NCBI RefSeq assembly: GCF_040054535.1
Contig: NC_090785.1
Span: 20,527,001-20,591,000, forward strand
Source: Antennarius striatus
Taxonomy: Eukaryota; Chordata; Actinopteri; Lophiiformes; Antennariidae
DNA length: 64,000 nucleotides
Direction of reading: 5' to 3'
The notes under the pieces were generated by a model. It had not been told where the DNA came from and did no database searches. It saw only the letters and a program-made list of their open reading frames with translations. Below, piece after piece: positions 36,000 to 48,243 of the stretch (the stretch's first letter is position 1; each line of letters starts with the position of its first letter). The position numbers and the translations under genes were made by a program.

Positions 36000-36570
36000 C
36001 GGGACCAAAGTTTGATTTGTCAGCGGGGTCAGGTCATGTCAACACGTCCTGTTCAACTCCTGTCAGCGGGCAAAAGTGAAAACACGCCAAAGCAGCGAGT
36101 AGGAGCAGAAAACCAGTCTTACTTTCACTTACAGGAGAGCACAAGGTCCGTCACGTCGTCCTGGGGAAGCCAGCGAGAGCTCGCGCCAGTCGACAGCCTC
36201 AATACGCGGAAATAAAATGTTACCTGTTCAGTCTGGACGGCCTGTGGCTTCACGAGCCTGCGTGTCACCGTGCTACGCGCCGCACCAGCTGGACAAACTC
36301 ACGTATCTGAAATCTGAAGCGGAAAATGTGCTTATCCCTGTTTTCTGTTTCGGTGTCCAGACCGAAAGCAAAACAACGTCTGACTCGGGAAGTGGGGCTC
36401 GAACTGGAAATCCCCCTCCTCCTCTCGTGCGCTCGCAGTGGGTCGAGCTCGAGCTGCGTCGCGGAAGTTTCTTGGCCGCGTGCGCGTTCGCTAGTAAAAG
36501 CCCCAAATGAGGAGGACTCACTCTGTCTTATTTCATTAAGGGTCCAACGAAGACGGACGCGGCCTCCTCT
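36000..36570 (-). promoter_or_regulatory. irf2: CpG-rich promoter and probable non-coding exon 1 of irf2
   Basis: This stretch is far richer in CpG and G+C than its AT-rich surroundings. On the minus strand a strong donor CCT|GTAAGT at 36133/36132 lies where a 5' UTR exon would end, upstream of the start-codon exon at 34839. I infer the irf2 promoter and exon 1 here. The exact transcription start is not visible and there is no clear TATA box. Confidence 0.65.
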
Positions 36571-36650
36571 ACTGAGGTTTATAACACGTGTTCTTCTGTT
36601 CACGATGTACAAACTATACTGTATATATGTTCATTTGTGATGTTCTTCAT

Positions 36651-36704
36651 TATATATATATATATATATATATACACAGATACCACCCCACAAGGGTGAG
36701 AGGG

Positions 36705-36787
<83 letters not shown>
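36651..36787. repeat. (TA)n microsatellites
   Basis: Two runs, 36651-36674 and 36709-36787, separated by 34 bp of unique sequence. Confidence 0.95.
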
Positions 36788-36791
<4 letters not shown>

Positions 36792-36974
36792 CTGTTCTTC
36801 TTCTCCTCACTGTTCTCAAGTTAATATAATTTTATTTCTCTTTAAAATAAAGATGTGTGACTATACAGGAGTTTAAGAGATTTCTTATTCTCATTAATTT
36901 TTTATTATAAATCTTTTGTCCTCCCCTCGACCTCTTTCTGCTACTGATCTGATCCATGTACCGCCTGACAACAA

Positions 36975-37086
<112 letters not shown>

Positions 37087-37266
37087 CCATCATGTCTGTG
37101 AAACTCCATCTAATAGTTTTTGCATTATCCAATTCAAAAACAAAACAATCAATGAACGCTGTCACAAACACAATATTCTGTCCGATACAACAACTTTATG
37201 CTAATTCTATATCAATAATTTCTTCCCCTTCATTTTTGAGAACAGCGGCGTCTGTTTTGCATTATG

Positions 37267-38446
37267 CAGTAGTCCCCAACCCCTGGGCCACGGACTGGTA
37301 CCGGTCCGTGGGTCATTTGGTACCAGGCCGCACAGAAATAAAAAATAATTTACATTACTTCCGTTTTATTTATTTCGGAGGCTGAAAGATGCTTTATTTT
37401 GATAAGTGACGTCTGTGTGGAATGACACACAGACGAATACATGCGTCTGTCCCGCGTGACAGGTCTCGGTCACATGACATGTTACCAGCCGCTACCCTTA
37501 AATTAAGCACCCACAATCGCGCTAGTGTTCTGGATTAAAGTCAAGGCAGATAATCCTGAGATTGCCCAAAAAGTATACAAAACCCTGCCTCCATTTCAAA
37601 TCTCCTGTCTTTGTGAAGCGGGATTTTCTGCAGTGACCGTAAAGAAAACAAAAACTGCAGAGTAGACAGGGTGTTTAAACACACTTCAGGTGTCATCGTC
37701 TCCCGTTACCCCTAGATCAGCGGTGCCGAACCACTAAGGCCACACGATGCCGGAACTTTTTGAAAACGCAACTTTTTTCTTGCGTTTACGCCTTCCGTCC
37801 ACACAACAACGCAGATATCCGGATCGAAATGCAACTTTTTGAAAACGCTGGCCGAGGTGGATTTTTTTTAAAATGCTGGGTCTGCGTTGTTGTGTGGACG
37901 GTGTATCCGCAACTTTTTAAAAACGCTGACATCTTGCCTGCGATGAAAACCTCTGTGACGTCATATTTATGGGCCCGTGTGTTGTGGATAAAATTTGACT
38001 CAATACTGCCACCACATGGTTTGGCATGCTTATAGCCGTCTTCGAAAACGCACTGATGCTTTTACGTGTGGACGGAGATTTTTTTGAAAACGCTGTCGTG
38101 TGGACGCAAATCGTTTTCGATGCGTTTTCAAAATGTTGCGTTTTCAAAAAAATCCGTCATCATGTGGACGGGGCCTAATTCTCATTATTGTAATTTTTAT
38201 TATTTGATTGACTTGTTCACCCCTTTATTGGGAATGACCAGTATTTGTCCTAAGTTGAATGCACTGATTGTAAGTTGCTATATTTCAAAATAAACCTCAT
38301 CAGTGCTGTCACTTCAATCGAATTTTTAATATAATAATTTATTACAATTATTTTGTTTTCAGAGATGTTGATTTATTAAAAAATAAATTTATTATCAATT
38401 TATTAAAGAAAGGTGTTTATTGTCTGTTGATGTCTGCATTTTACAT
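37267..38446 (+). mobile_element. Non-autonomous hAT, copy 2, interrupted by MITE copy B
   Basis: Starts cagtagtccccaaccc and carries actggtaccggtccgtgggt as in the 30217 copy. Similarity resumes after the MITE (ttgacttgttcacccctttatt) up to about 38446. A possible hAT right end (ggttgcggaccgctg) lies at 39091-39106, so the element may be longer. Confidence 0.75.
37738..38175. mobile_element. MITE, PIF/Harbinger-like, copy B (TAA target duplication)
   Basis: Starts ggccacacgatgccgg and ends ...gtggacggggcc, with arms rich in ttttgaaaacgc / gcgttttcaaaa. Flanked by TAA on both sides. The related hAT copy at 30217 has the empty site with one TAA. Confidence 0.9.
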
Positions 38447-39780
38447 CACTGGCTGATCTGGTGATCACGCTACATCGATTAGCCTACCTGAGCTACAGGG
38501 GATTTTGCGCACTCAGTAGTCAATTTATGCCTGTCATGATGGCTCGTCATCTGATTGCTTTCTTAATATTTTAATTCATAGTAACTATGTTGAGCAAATA
38601 AAGAAAGTGGTCGGACGAATATGTGCAACGTGAATTTACATGTACTGTATAACGAAACGTGATGGGAGTCAGCGTTCTGCACAATTGCAATGTCAAGTTG
38701 AGCAACTCTAGTCTCGCACTGCCAAAAATAAAGGAACACTTCCTTAAGCTGCATGGAAAACAAAAGAAACAGACTTTGCTGTGAAAATGACATAAGAGTA
38801 GCACTTGCAAAGGTGAAGCCACGCATGAAGCCATGCTCTCAAAAGTAACAGCTGAAGTCACACTAATTTGCAGGTAGGTAATTTCATGTGAGTTCATGCA
38901 CTGTCTTGGTTCTGTTCTTTGAAAAAGGTGACATGAATGCACAATTCATTAAATACACCAGTAAAACATATACCTGTACTTATGTCTTAAATTAAAAAAA
39001 CAAAAACTAAAGAAGGGTTCGGTGAGTGAGCATATGAAACCGGCAGGGTTCGGTACCTCCAACAAGGTTAAAACCACTGTAATAGATGAAAAAAGGTTGC
39101 GGACCGCTGGCACACAGCACTGAATACACTAGCGACGTGAAAAACCTTGAGTGGTTATCCTCGTGTTCATAGACGATCTTTGGGGTGGATTTCATTTTCA
39201 CTTCCTCGAGGCTACCTGCTCCTCTCTGCTCACCCCATACAACCTCTGTTTGCGTTATGGAGGAAACGAAACCAGGATGCTTCAGCGTCTGTCATATTAA
39301 CCTCTGATTTACCGCCCATCGAACACATTTGTGCGAAAAATGTACACCAACACATAAAATCAGAATACATCAATATTTTTCTGTTTTTTTCCTAAATCAC
39401 GTGAACAAGTTAAAACTTGCCAAAAATATTAAACGTAAAATAATGATTATAATTTTTCACTTTTTGAATATCAGTTTAAATGTGCGAACTATTCATGATT
39501 TTTTTTTTTTACCACTAAAGCTTTTTTTTCTATTAGATAAATAGAATGTTGGGAACTAGAGTCTTGGAGGTCAAAAATAAATATCACTCCTGTCCTTAAA
39601 AATGAATGAACACAATTTTTCTGGAACGGCAGGGAGGTTAAAAAATGGGATTTTAATGGAAGTCAATGGGATATTTTTAGCCACCTAGAGGAAAGATTTG
39701 GAACTAGATAAACATACAAATAAAATTAAATCATCAATTAATCTGTCCGTCCAGCCATCTATTCATGTTTCCAGTTTTCA
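38447..39780. other. Unassigned; possible hAT interior and end
   Basis: No gene recognised. A hAT-type terminus occurs at 39091-39106. Minus ORFs at 38563-38942 have no family resemblance. Confidence 0.35.
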
Positions 39781-40537
39781 AGTTTATTTATTTTTGTATA
39801 GCCCAAATTCACAGAAAATGCTTGACAATCTGTACATACTGTAGACGACATCCCTCTGACCCTTGTGTATTACGAACAGTACGACCCTCACATCAGATAA
39901 GGGACAACTCCCCCCAAAAAGTCTTTTAACAGTGAAAGAATGGATGGGAGTAACCTCAGGAAGACTACAGAGGAGGGACCCCTCTTCCAGGAGCGGACAC
40001 ACAAAGCAATATATACCACATGTACAGATTAACAACACAACAATAATAATAAAAATAATAAATATATGACAGAAACCAGAAGAGTGAGATACCACCAGCC
40101 GATGAAGCAGACAGAGGTCCAATTGCCAATGATCCACCACACTGAGGACAGACGAAAAGGTTATTGTTCATAAAAAATAAATAAATAAAGTGTATGATTA
40201 CCCCTGCCAAAACCCAAACCATAGCTGAAACCAAATGAAATGGAACCAGACTCCCCTAGTAGCTTGAGATAGTACCAGCTGAGAAGCAGACAGAGGTCAC
40301 CGATTGCCGATGATCCACCACACAAAGGCCTGAGTGAGAGAACACGAGAGGGAGGGAGAGGGAGAAAGAATTAGAGAGAGCAAGGGCGAGAGTGCTACTA
40401 CAAGGACCAAAATGGCAGAAGATTACTGAGAGGCAGGGGCCTAAAACATAAATCCTACGGCTCATCGGCAGGACTAGGCTGAACCTAAACACTGACACAG
40501 CCCCCCCCCCCATCTCAAAATCAAATGTATGTTACTT
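39781..40537. repeat. Dispersed fish repeat (tttttgtatagcccaaattcac type)
   Basis: The opening tttatttatttttgtatagcccaaattcacag is a frequent fish interspersed sequence. Similar blocks (gatgaagcagacagaggtcc / gagaagcagacagaggtcac, gatgatccaccacac / aatgatccaccacac) recur at about 40100 and 40290, so the stretch contains an internal duplication. A C-tract sits at about 40501-40511. Confidence 0.5.
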
Positions 40538-40640
40538 CTTCTTCTTTTCCATTCGGCTTTTCCCTTCAGGGGTCGCCACAGCGAATCAATTGCCTCCATC
40601 TAACCCTGTCTTCGGCATCCTCTTGTCTCACACCAACTAT
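40538..40640 (-). mobile_element. LINE family B 3'-terminal fragment
   Basis: Contains ccattcggcttttcccttca and gggtcgccacagcgaatcaa, the reverse of the LINE B 3' end. Followed by a (TACTAA)-like microsatellite to about 40740, then a second LINE B 3' end. Confidence 0.8.
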
Positions 40641-40743
40641 TACTACTATTACTATATCATTAATACTACTAATACTACCAATACTGCTAATACCGCTATT
40701 AATACTACCAATACTATTAAAACTACTACTAATACAACTAATC
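40641..40743. repeat. Imperfect ACT/AAT-rich microsatellite
   Basis: Repeats of tactaataccaatactgcta-type sequence between two LINE B 3' ends. Confidence 0.8.
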
Positions 40744-42135
40744 TTCTTCTTTTTCTTTCGGCTGTTCCCTTCAGGGGTCGCCACAGCAAATCAATTGCCT
40801 CCATCTAACCCTGTCTTCTGCATCCTCTTCTCTCACACCAACTACCTTCATGTCCTCTTTCATAACATCCACAAACCTCCTCTTTGGTCTTCCTCTAGGC
40901 CTCCTGCCTGGCAGTTCAAAACTCAGCATCCTTCTACCAATATATTCACTATCTCTCCTCTGGACATGTCCAAACCATCTCAGTCTGGCCTCACTGACTT
41001 TATCTCCAAAACCTCTAACATGTGCTGTCCCTCTGATGTACTCATTCCTGATCCTATCCTTCCTGGTCACTCCCAGAGAGAACCTCAGCATCTTCATCTC
41101 TGCTACCTCCAGCTCTGTCTCCTGTCTTTTCCTCAGTGGCACTGTCTCTAGACCAAACAACATCGCTGGTCTCACTACAGTTTTGTACACCTTTCCTTTC
41201 ATTTTAGCTGAAACTCTTCTATCACACATTCACACCTGACACTTTCCTCCCCCCGTACCATCCTGCCTGTACATGTTTCTCACTGCAGATCACAATGTCA
41301 TCTGCAAACATCATAGCCCATGGAGATTCCTATCTAACCTCGTCTGTCAGCCTGTCCATCAACATAGCAAACAAGAAGGGGCTCAGAGCTGATCCCTGAT
41401 GCATCCCTCCTCCACCTTGAACTCCTCTGTCACACATACAGCACACCTCACCACTGACTTACAGTCCTCATACATGTCCTGCACCGCTCTGACATACTTC
41501 TCTTCCACTCCAGACTTCCTCATACAATACCACAGTTCCTCTCTGGGCACCCTGTCATAAGCTTTCTCCAGATCTACAGAAACACAATGCAGCTCCGTCT
41601 GGCCTTCTCTGTATTTCTCTATCAACATCCTCAAAACAAATAGTGCATCTGTACATACTGCTGCTCACAAATGCTCACTTCTGCCCTTAGTCTAGTTTCA
41701 ACTACTCTTTCCAATAACTTCATTGTATGGTTCATCAGCTTTATTCCTCTGTAGTTGCCACAACTCTGCGCGTCTCCCTTGTTCTTAAAAATGGACACCA
41801 GCACACTTCTCCTCCATTCCTCAGGATTCTTCTCACTATCTAACATCGTGTTGAAGAATCCAGTCAGAAACTCTATTGCCACCTCCCCTAGGCACTTCCA
41901 AACCTCTACAGGTATATCATCAGGAGCAACTGTCTTTCCACTCTTCATCCTCTTCAATACCCTCCTCCTGACTAATCTTTGTTACTTCCTGGTCCACAAC
42001 AGTCACCTCTTCTAGTCTTTTTTTTACCTCTTATTTTCCTCGTTCATCAACTCTTCAAAGTACTCTTTCCATCTTCCCATCACACTACTGGCACCTGTCA
42101 ATAGATATCCATCCCTATCCTTAATCGCCCTAACC

Positions 42136-43937
42136 CAGGGGTCTGCAACCTGCAGCTCCGGAGCCGCATGCGGCTCTTTAGTGCCTCCCTTGCGGCTCCC
42201 TGGACATTAATCACAAAATAAAAAAATAATACTTAACGGAAAAAAATAGATATTCTACTTATAGCTAAAAATCTTTAAAAAAAAAAACAATTGTTGTAAA
42301 TTTCCTACGCTTTATTACATAATTAGAGTTATCGTGTTGTTTAAAAATTTAGTCAGGCTCCTTTTAGTACAGCTCAGATACACTGTGTGGTCCTAGGCAG
42401 TTGTTGCCCTGGCTTTAGAAAGCAGTGGTGATTGGTTGGCAGCACAGTGGGCGGGTGGTGTGTGATGTGACATGAATTCTGACCAATCGGGTGAGACTCC
42501 CGGTATCTCTGGCCTGTCTACTACTTGCCGTCAGCTCTACCACTCTGTCCTGGAGGGCTGCCAGACAGCGTCAGGTTGAGAGAGAGTTACGAGGATTCCA
42601 CATTCTATTTAATAAAGGAAGCAGCGCTGCGGCCATTCAGCATACATATATTCATACAGATTAGACGGGAATTGAAAGTCACGCTAATCGTGTTAGCCGT
42701 GCTAATTGCGCTAGCCACACTAATCGTGCTAGCTGTGCTGGTGAGGCTGCTCGTGTTAGCCTCCCTAATCGTGCTAGCTGTGCTAGTGAGGCTGGTCGTG
42801 TTAGCCAAGCTAATCGTGCTAGCTGTGCTAGTGAGGTTGGTCGTGTTAGCCACGCTAATCGTGCTAGCTGTGCTAGTGAGGCTGGTCATGTTAGCCACGC
42901 TAATCGTGCTAGCTGTGCTGGTGAGGCTGCTCGTGTTAGCCTCCCTAATCTTGTTAGCTATGCTAGTGAGGCTGGTCGTGTTAGCCACACTAATCGTGCT
43001 AGCTCTGCTAGTGAGGCTAGTCATGTTAGCCACGCTAATCGTGCTAGCTGTGCTAGTGAGGCTGGTAGTGTTAGCCACGCTAATCGTGCTAGCTATGCTA
43101 GTGAGGCTGGTCTGGTCTGGTCACGTGAATCGCTCCAGCCATGCTGGCTGCTAATTGACTGTTAATAATAGCGATGTGAATACTGTAGTTATTATCATTA
43201 ATCCAGAAAAGTGTGTTCCTGTTTGGGTTTGTTCGGCCTTATTATGTGTAATATTATGTATGTATGTATGGCCTGTCTGTGGGGCAGGTTTTTCTGGTGG
43301 GTGAAATCGGGACCAGAGAAGCGCCGGTGAACTACAAAATAGAGTTGTTCATGAAATTATGGTCTATCATGCTGCAAGTTACTGATTAAATGCCAGAAAT
43401 CAGCTGTTCCCTGTGTGGTGCCTGCTCTCTGACCGGAGTTACCACTGTGGATAAGGGGGTTCCAACACACACACAGTCCCCCCGATTATACCTCTAATAG
43501 GTGGTGATTACACGGAGGACTCATTAAAATAATGAAAACAAAACAACACAGAAAGTTAGACCTGCTTCTCTCTGCAAAGACAGTGAAGGAAAGAAGACGC
43601 AACATCACAAATCAGCAAATCTAGGACATTAATTCAACTCCTGCATTATCAATTAAACGTGAGGAGTCATGTGATGTGATCGCTAGTGAACAGACAGGCT
43701 GTTGTGCAGGTATGTAAACATGGAAAATAATGCATGCATGGAAAATAATGAATCTCATAATGCATTAACTATGACTAGTTAATCAATTTGATAGTAGGCT
43801 AATGTAGCTAATATAGACACTTAGAGCTTGTGTTGTCTTCATATAAAGCGTATAATTTTTTGCGGCTCCCGACAGGTTTGATTTTAGTTTTTTTGGTTCA
43901 ATTTGGCTCTTTGAACCTTTATGGTTGCCGACCCCTG
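42136..43937 (+). mobile_element. hAT transposon in LINE B, 8-bp target duplication
   Basis: Ends are CAGGGGTCTGCAACCTGC and, on the other strand, CAGGGGTCGGCAACCATA, the common fish/vertebrate hAT terminus followed by ...GCGGCTC. Flanked by CCCTAACC (42128-42135 and 43938-43945). The LINE B copy at 17885 has the single, uninterrupted site. The interior has no intact transposase and includes a 45-bp minisatellite. Confidence 0.93.
42690..43120. repeat. 45-bp minisatellite inside hAT (about 9 units)
   Basis: Unit of the type gtgttagccacgctaatcgt + gctagctgtgctagtgaggc + tggtc. 45 is divisible by 3 and the unit lacks stops, producing long leucine/valine-rich (plus) and Thr/Ser-rich (minus) ORFs with a 15-residue period. 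Confidence 0.92.
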
Positions 43938-44527
43938 CCCTAACCTGTTGCACGTCCTTCCCATCTCTGTCTCTCTGTCTTGCCATCCTGTACAGATCAG
44001 TCTCTCCCTCCTTACTGTCCAACCTAGCATACAAGTCATCATAAGCCCCTTGTTTGGCCTTTGCTACCTCTACCTTCACCTTACGCTGCATCTCCCTTTA
44101 CTTCTGTCTACTCTCGTCAGTCCTCTGTGTCCCACTCTTCTTAGTTAAACTATTTCTCTGTAAACACTCCTGTACCTCCTCATTCCACCACCAAGTCTCC
44201 TTATCTACTTTCCTTCCAGATGACACACCAAGTATTCTCCAACCTGTCTCCCTAATCACATTAGCTGAAGTTGTCCAGTCATCTGGCAGCCCCTCTTGAC
44301 CACCCAGAGCCTGTCTTAACTCCTTCCTAAAAGTCATGCAACACTCTTCCCTTTTCAGCTTCCACCATTTTGTCCTCTGCTCTGCCTTTGTCCTCTTCAT
44401 CTTCCTCACCACCAGAGTCATCCTACACACCACCATCCTATGCTGTTTGGCCACAGTCTCGCCTACCACTACTTTACAGTCACTGATCTCATTCAGATTA
44501 CGCCGTCTACACAAGATGTAGTCAACC

Positions 44528-44569
44528 TGTGTAATATACATTTGATATACATCAAATGTATATTACACA
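44528..44569. repeat. Perfect palindrome, 19-bp arms, 4-bp loop
   Basis: tgtgtaatatacatttgat is followed by atac and then its exact inverse complement. It sits exactly at the 5' end of the LINE B copy. Confidence 0.95.
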
Positions 44570-44954
44570 AAGAACATACATGTCTTGAGTCTAGATTTAA
44601 AGATTTCTACAGGTCCATCCATCCCTCCGTCCATCCATCCGTCTATCCATCCGCTTGAAAATTAGACAACTGAAATCCTCTCATCTACAGATGCTTACCC
44701 TCCTTGCGGTTCATGGGTCTGCTGGAGCCTGTCCCAGCTGGATACAAGCGAGGGACAATGTCCGGGAAATGTAAACTCTGACTCTTTGTAAAAAAAACCC
44801 AAAACACAACCTGTTCATTTCAATGGTTAAAATTCTGAAATTGATTTAACGTTCGGTTTGGAGTAGACCATCTAGTTGGTGAAAAATATTAATGTTTGAT
44901 GATTTTAGAGTAGTTTTAGTATGTGTATCCATTTTTACCACAAAATTGTTCAGA

Positions 44955-45296
44955 GGGGGGCGCAGTGGGTAGCACGGTTGCCACACAGCAAGGTGGTTTG
45001 CAGTTCGTGTTCCGCTCTGTGCGGAGTTTGCATGTTCTCCTCGTGTCAGCGTGGATTCTCTCCGGGTTCTCCAGCTTCCTCCCAACTCCAAAAACGTTTG
45101 CTTCAGGTTAATTGGCCGGTGTCAATTTGTCCCTAGGTGTGAGTGTGTGCATCTGTGTTTGATTGTCTACATGTGGCTCCGTGGTGCATTGACGTTGTGA
45201 GTTTCCCCTGCCTCACGCCCCCAGTCGGCTGGTATAGGCTCAAGCCTCCCAGACTCGCAACAGCGGAACATGCGGATATTGAAAACGAATGAAAGA
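44955..45296 (+). repeat. tRNA-headed SINE-like repeat, copy 3
   Basis: gggcgcagtgggtagcacgg head, ttctccagcttcctcccaac middle, and gcctcacgcccccagtcggc tail, ending in gaatgaaagaatg. Same orientation as 17274. Confidence 0.75.
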
Positions 45297-47220
45297 ATGC
45301 TGAGAGGATGCAAAATGCATAGAGTTGAAAAGACGCTGGATTTCAAAATATTCCACTATAAACAAAATATATTTCAAAAATTCATGCCACAAGCTGTGAC
45401 ACACACAAAATTATTTGCAAAATTAAAAAGATATTAGAAAAATTAAGCAAAATGCGAGAGGAGGTCATGCGGGTTACACACCCTCATTCTCCCTTGTTTC
45501 TCTTCACTAAACCAGTAAAAGTGACCAGTTCAATAATATTTATTACTAATTCGATTAAATCAAGAAGCTAAAAATCTATTCATCCAAAATTGTTGCATGA
45601 TTACAAAAAAATTAACTTACTACGGTGAATTTTGATATGGCCAATGTGTGACTACAGCCATGTGGATCTGCAGTATATTGCTGTAAACAGGTTACACCTA
45701 ATAATTTTAATTTACTCATTTTGTATCTGTGACCGGTAGAAAAATGTCCCTCCTGAGCCACCAGAGCTGGGTAGCAGTCAGCTCCTCCTACCAATCAGCC
45801 AGGAATTGGTATAAGGTGTTACCATGCTTCCTTTCTGGCTAGGAGTTGACTGCTACACATGCCGCTGTAAGTTGTCTTCTGTTTTGATCTTTATGTGCTT
45901 TGTATATCTTCTTAGATTTCTTTTTCACATGTTACGTTTTGTTAAGTGGCCTTCCTCATGCTCACGCAGGTGGAGTCCTGGAGAGGATTGTTCCAGGGGA
46001 GACAGACTGCCACTGCTGTTTTGTTTTCATAGTTTGTTTCATTGTTGGTTTTTGTTTTATTTTGTTCGACTTTATCGGTTGGGCTGTTGTGCCCTTTTAT
46101 ACTCTTGTATTTATTCTAGGCTTATGTTTTCCCCCAAGACAACATATTGGACTGTGGTGGCAGTCCCGCTAACTTTTAACGTGTTTTTAATTGTTCTTTC
46201 CCTTGCCTGAGTGCTGCAGGTGAAACTGTTCAGACGGTGGAGCCATCAGTGGTCGGGGTCCCTCACTTCAGCTCCACACTCCCTTTAGTTTGTGTGTAGT
46301 GGTTTTGCACAGCCTTCACTTTTATCCCTTGTCTTTTTGTGTGTTGTGTGTCAGGCACGGAGCTTGGTGAGTGCTCTGGCCTCGATTGGCTCCCTGATTA
46401 CAGCCACCCCGGCCGTCCTGCAGTGCTCATGCAGGTAATCTGAGACCTGATAGGGCTATTGGTGTTCGTCGTCTTACTCTTTCAATAAAGTTTTTAGTCT
46501 TGGGGAAAATCTTTGTCCCTGCCCATTATTGGACCGTCTCTTGTGCAAATTTTCAATATCTGTGGCCTGTTCATGAACTTAAACAGGTCTTACAATTTGG
46601 TTATTTAGTGTTCCTGAACTCTATTCTGCGTTCCCAGTGTATCTCAGCGGCTACACATCGAATCATTTTAGCGTCCACTTTTGGAACAAACACATTGATG
46701 CATGAGAAGCATGGACTCATTCGACTGCAGGCTATGTGCATTTTTGATTAGTTCCCAGATGATGATAAAATCTATTCTTTTCAGGCTGCGCACACACAGC
46801 CCTTTTCGTTTCCACCAAAGAGAAAACAGTCTTGGAGAATAAAGGAACAGAAAGCAGGATGTCTGAAACGATCGTTTCTCACTGCCTCCAAACGGAAAAC
46901 AAGTCAGGAGGAAGTTTTCAACGGTCACACTGGGTTGTTGCATCCGTCTGTGCATACAGTTTGTTATAGTTGTCTCACTCTCACTCTCTCACACACACAC
47001 GCACCGCTGCAACTGATTCTGGAGGGAATTCTGATACTGATTATCACAGTAAAGGGGGGAGAGGGGGTTCAACGCATTTCTTGTTCAAAGTATGCACATG
47101 TGCAGAAATGAAGGTGCAGAACCCCCTTATCTGTGCGACAACACTTCTGTGGTTCATTTGGTATATTTGAGGTTGAATTAAGTTCTTTCCTTTGGTGATC
47201 AAAGGGTCACATGATTTAAT
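45297..47220. other. Unassigned; possible LTR-like segment about 45.7-46.5 kb
   Basis: A TATA-like word (tataaggtgttacc, 45810) and a downstream aataaag (46485) lie ~680 bp apart without coding sequence, as in an LTR, but I found no TG...CA ends or target duplication. ORF 45824-46210 has no family resemblance. Confidence 0.3.
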
Positions 47221-47610
47221 TTAATTTTTTAATTTAATATACTTTTTTTGATCCCTGAAGGGAAATTAAGAATGCACACTTTAGCTGATGATTCAAATGC
47301 ATTCATATATACTGTATAAGTGTGTACAGTCCCCTGTAGCACATACACACATACACAAGGGGGCCTGTAGGCATGCAAGGGAGGTAGAGTGGCAGGCAGC
47401 TCCATGTTGGTGTGCTTTAAATGAGCAATTTGTAAAGGGGACGGCACCTTGCTCAAGGGCGCCTCCGCAGTGCTCCAGAGGTGAGCTGACACTTCCCACT
47501 GTCAGCTCAGCTCCGGGTATTTTTTTGGGTGGGAGTGGGAATCGAACTGCCGATCTTGAAATCATAGGACGACCCGCTCTACCACCCGCTTTACCACTGA
47601 GCCCTTATTG
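47221..47610 (+). repeat. LINE-tail type dispersed repeat
   Basis: tactttttttgatccctgaa ggg at 47240 and gaatcgaactgccgatcttg at 47540 are typical of a common fish LINE/SINE 3' region. Confidence 0.55.
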
Positions 47611-47949
47611 ATGCCGCTTATTATTAAAAAAAAATCTCCCCAAACTGTTGGAATTCGGTGGCAGTGCCTTTCTACAGCCTCGACGTTGTCCTAAGCAACA
47701 GAAGAAATATGAAGATTCCTTGATCAATAGGCGACTGGCTGAGGTGGAAAACTAAGGACAGACAGTGATGTGAAAGTACAGATATATCCAGCCTTACCTC
47801 TACCAAGAAAGTTGCATTTCTTGGGAGTGGGGTGGATTAAAATCGTCTCCATTGTGCTGCTATTTTCCTATTGACTGAAAACAACATGATTGAGACAAAA
47901 CCGCCAGTCAGGAAACAGTTACTGTCTATTGATTTACGTAGATCATTTA

Positions 47950-48210
47950 ATAAAACTCAATCTGGCCTATCTGCCACTCTCTCTTTTCCTTGACCTTTCT
48001 CTATCCCCAGTGTATTTTTCCCAACCAACACGTCAAGGCGGATGACTGCCCTCCAGAGCCTGGGTCCTGCCCGGAGTTTCTTTCTCAATGACGGAGTTTT
48101 TTCCTGCCGCCGTCGCTTATGCTTGCTCTGGAGGGCATTGTTGGCTTTCTATCTGTTAAGCGCTTTGAAATATCTTCAGATGTGATTAAGTGCGAGGAGG
48201 AGATTGTCCA
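47950..48210 (+). repeat. Dispersed fish repeat (gttttttcctgccgccgtcgc type)
   Basis: The block cggagttttttcctgccgcc ... gcttgctctggagggcattgttgg ... aagcgctttgaaatatcttc matches a frequent fish interspersed element. The superfamily is uncertain. Confidence 0.55.
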
Positions 48211-48243
48211 AGCTAAGGGCCATCCTGGGCAATGAGTCCCTCC

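Larger units (their letters stand above)
40744..44550 (-). mobile_element. LINE family B (RTE-like), 5'-truncated and split by a hAT
   Basis: Minus-strand pieces in order: end of endonuclease, TQVDYILCRRRNLNEISD (44541-44098); linker AYDDLYARLDSKEGETDLYR (about 44040); [hAT at 42136-43937]; MKSGKTVAPDDIPVEVWKCL (41957-41631); RT palm [20 protein letters not shown] (41634-41383); C-terminal [40 protein letters not shown] and [12 protein letters not shown] (41229-40771). It has stops and frame breaks. The 5' end is a perfect 19-bp snap-back palindrome at 44528-44569. Confidence 0.9.

Noticed and set aside
36217..36640. Overlapping ORFs of about 80-115 codons on both strands
   Set aside because: High G+C promoter region with few stops; no family resemblance or splice context.
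40538..41239. Plus-strand ORFs of 129-208 codons
   Set aside because: Antisense readings of LINE B; the real frames are on the minus strand.
42525..43154. 209-codon leucine/valine-rich ORF that looks like a repeat membrane protein
   Set aside because: It is the in-frame reading of a 45-bp minisatellite inside a hAT; both strands are open for the same reason.
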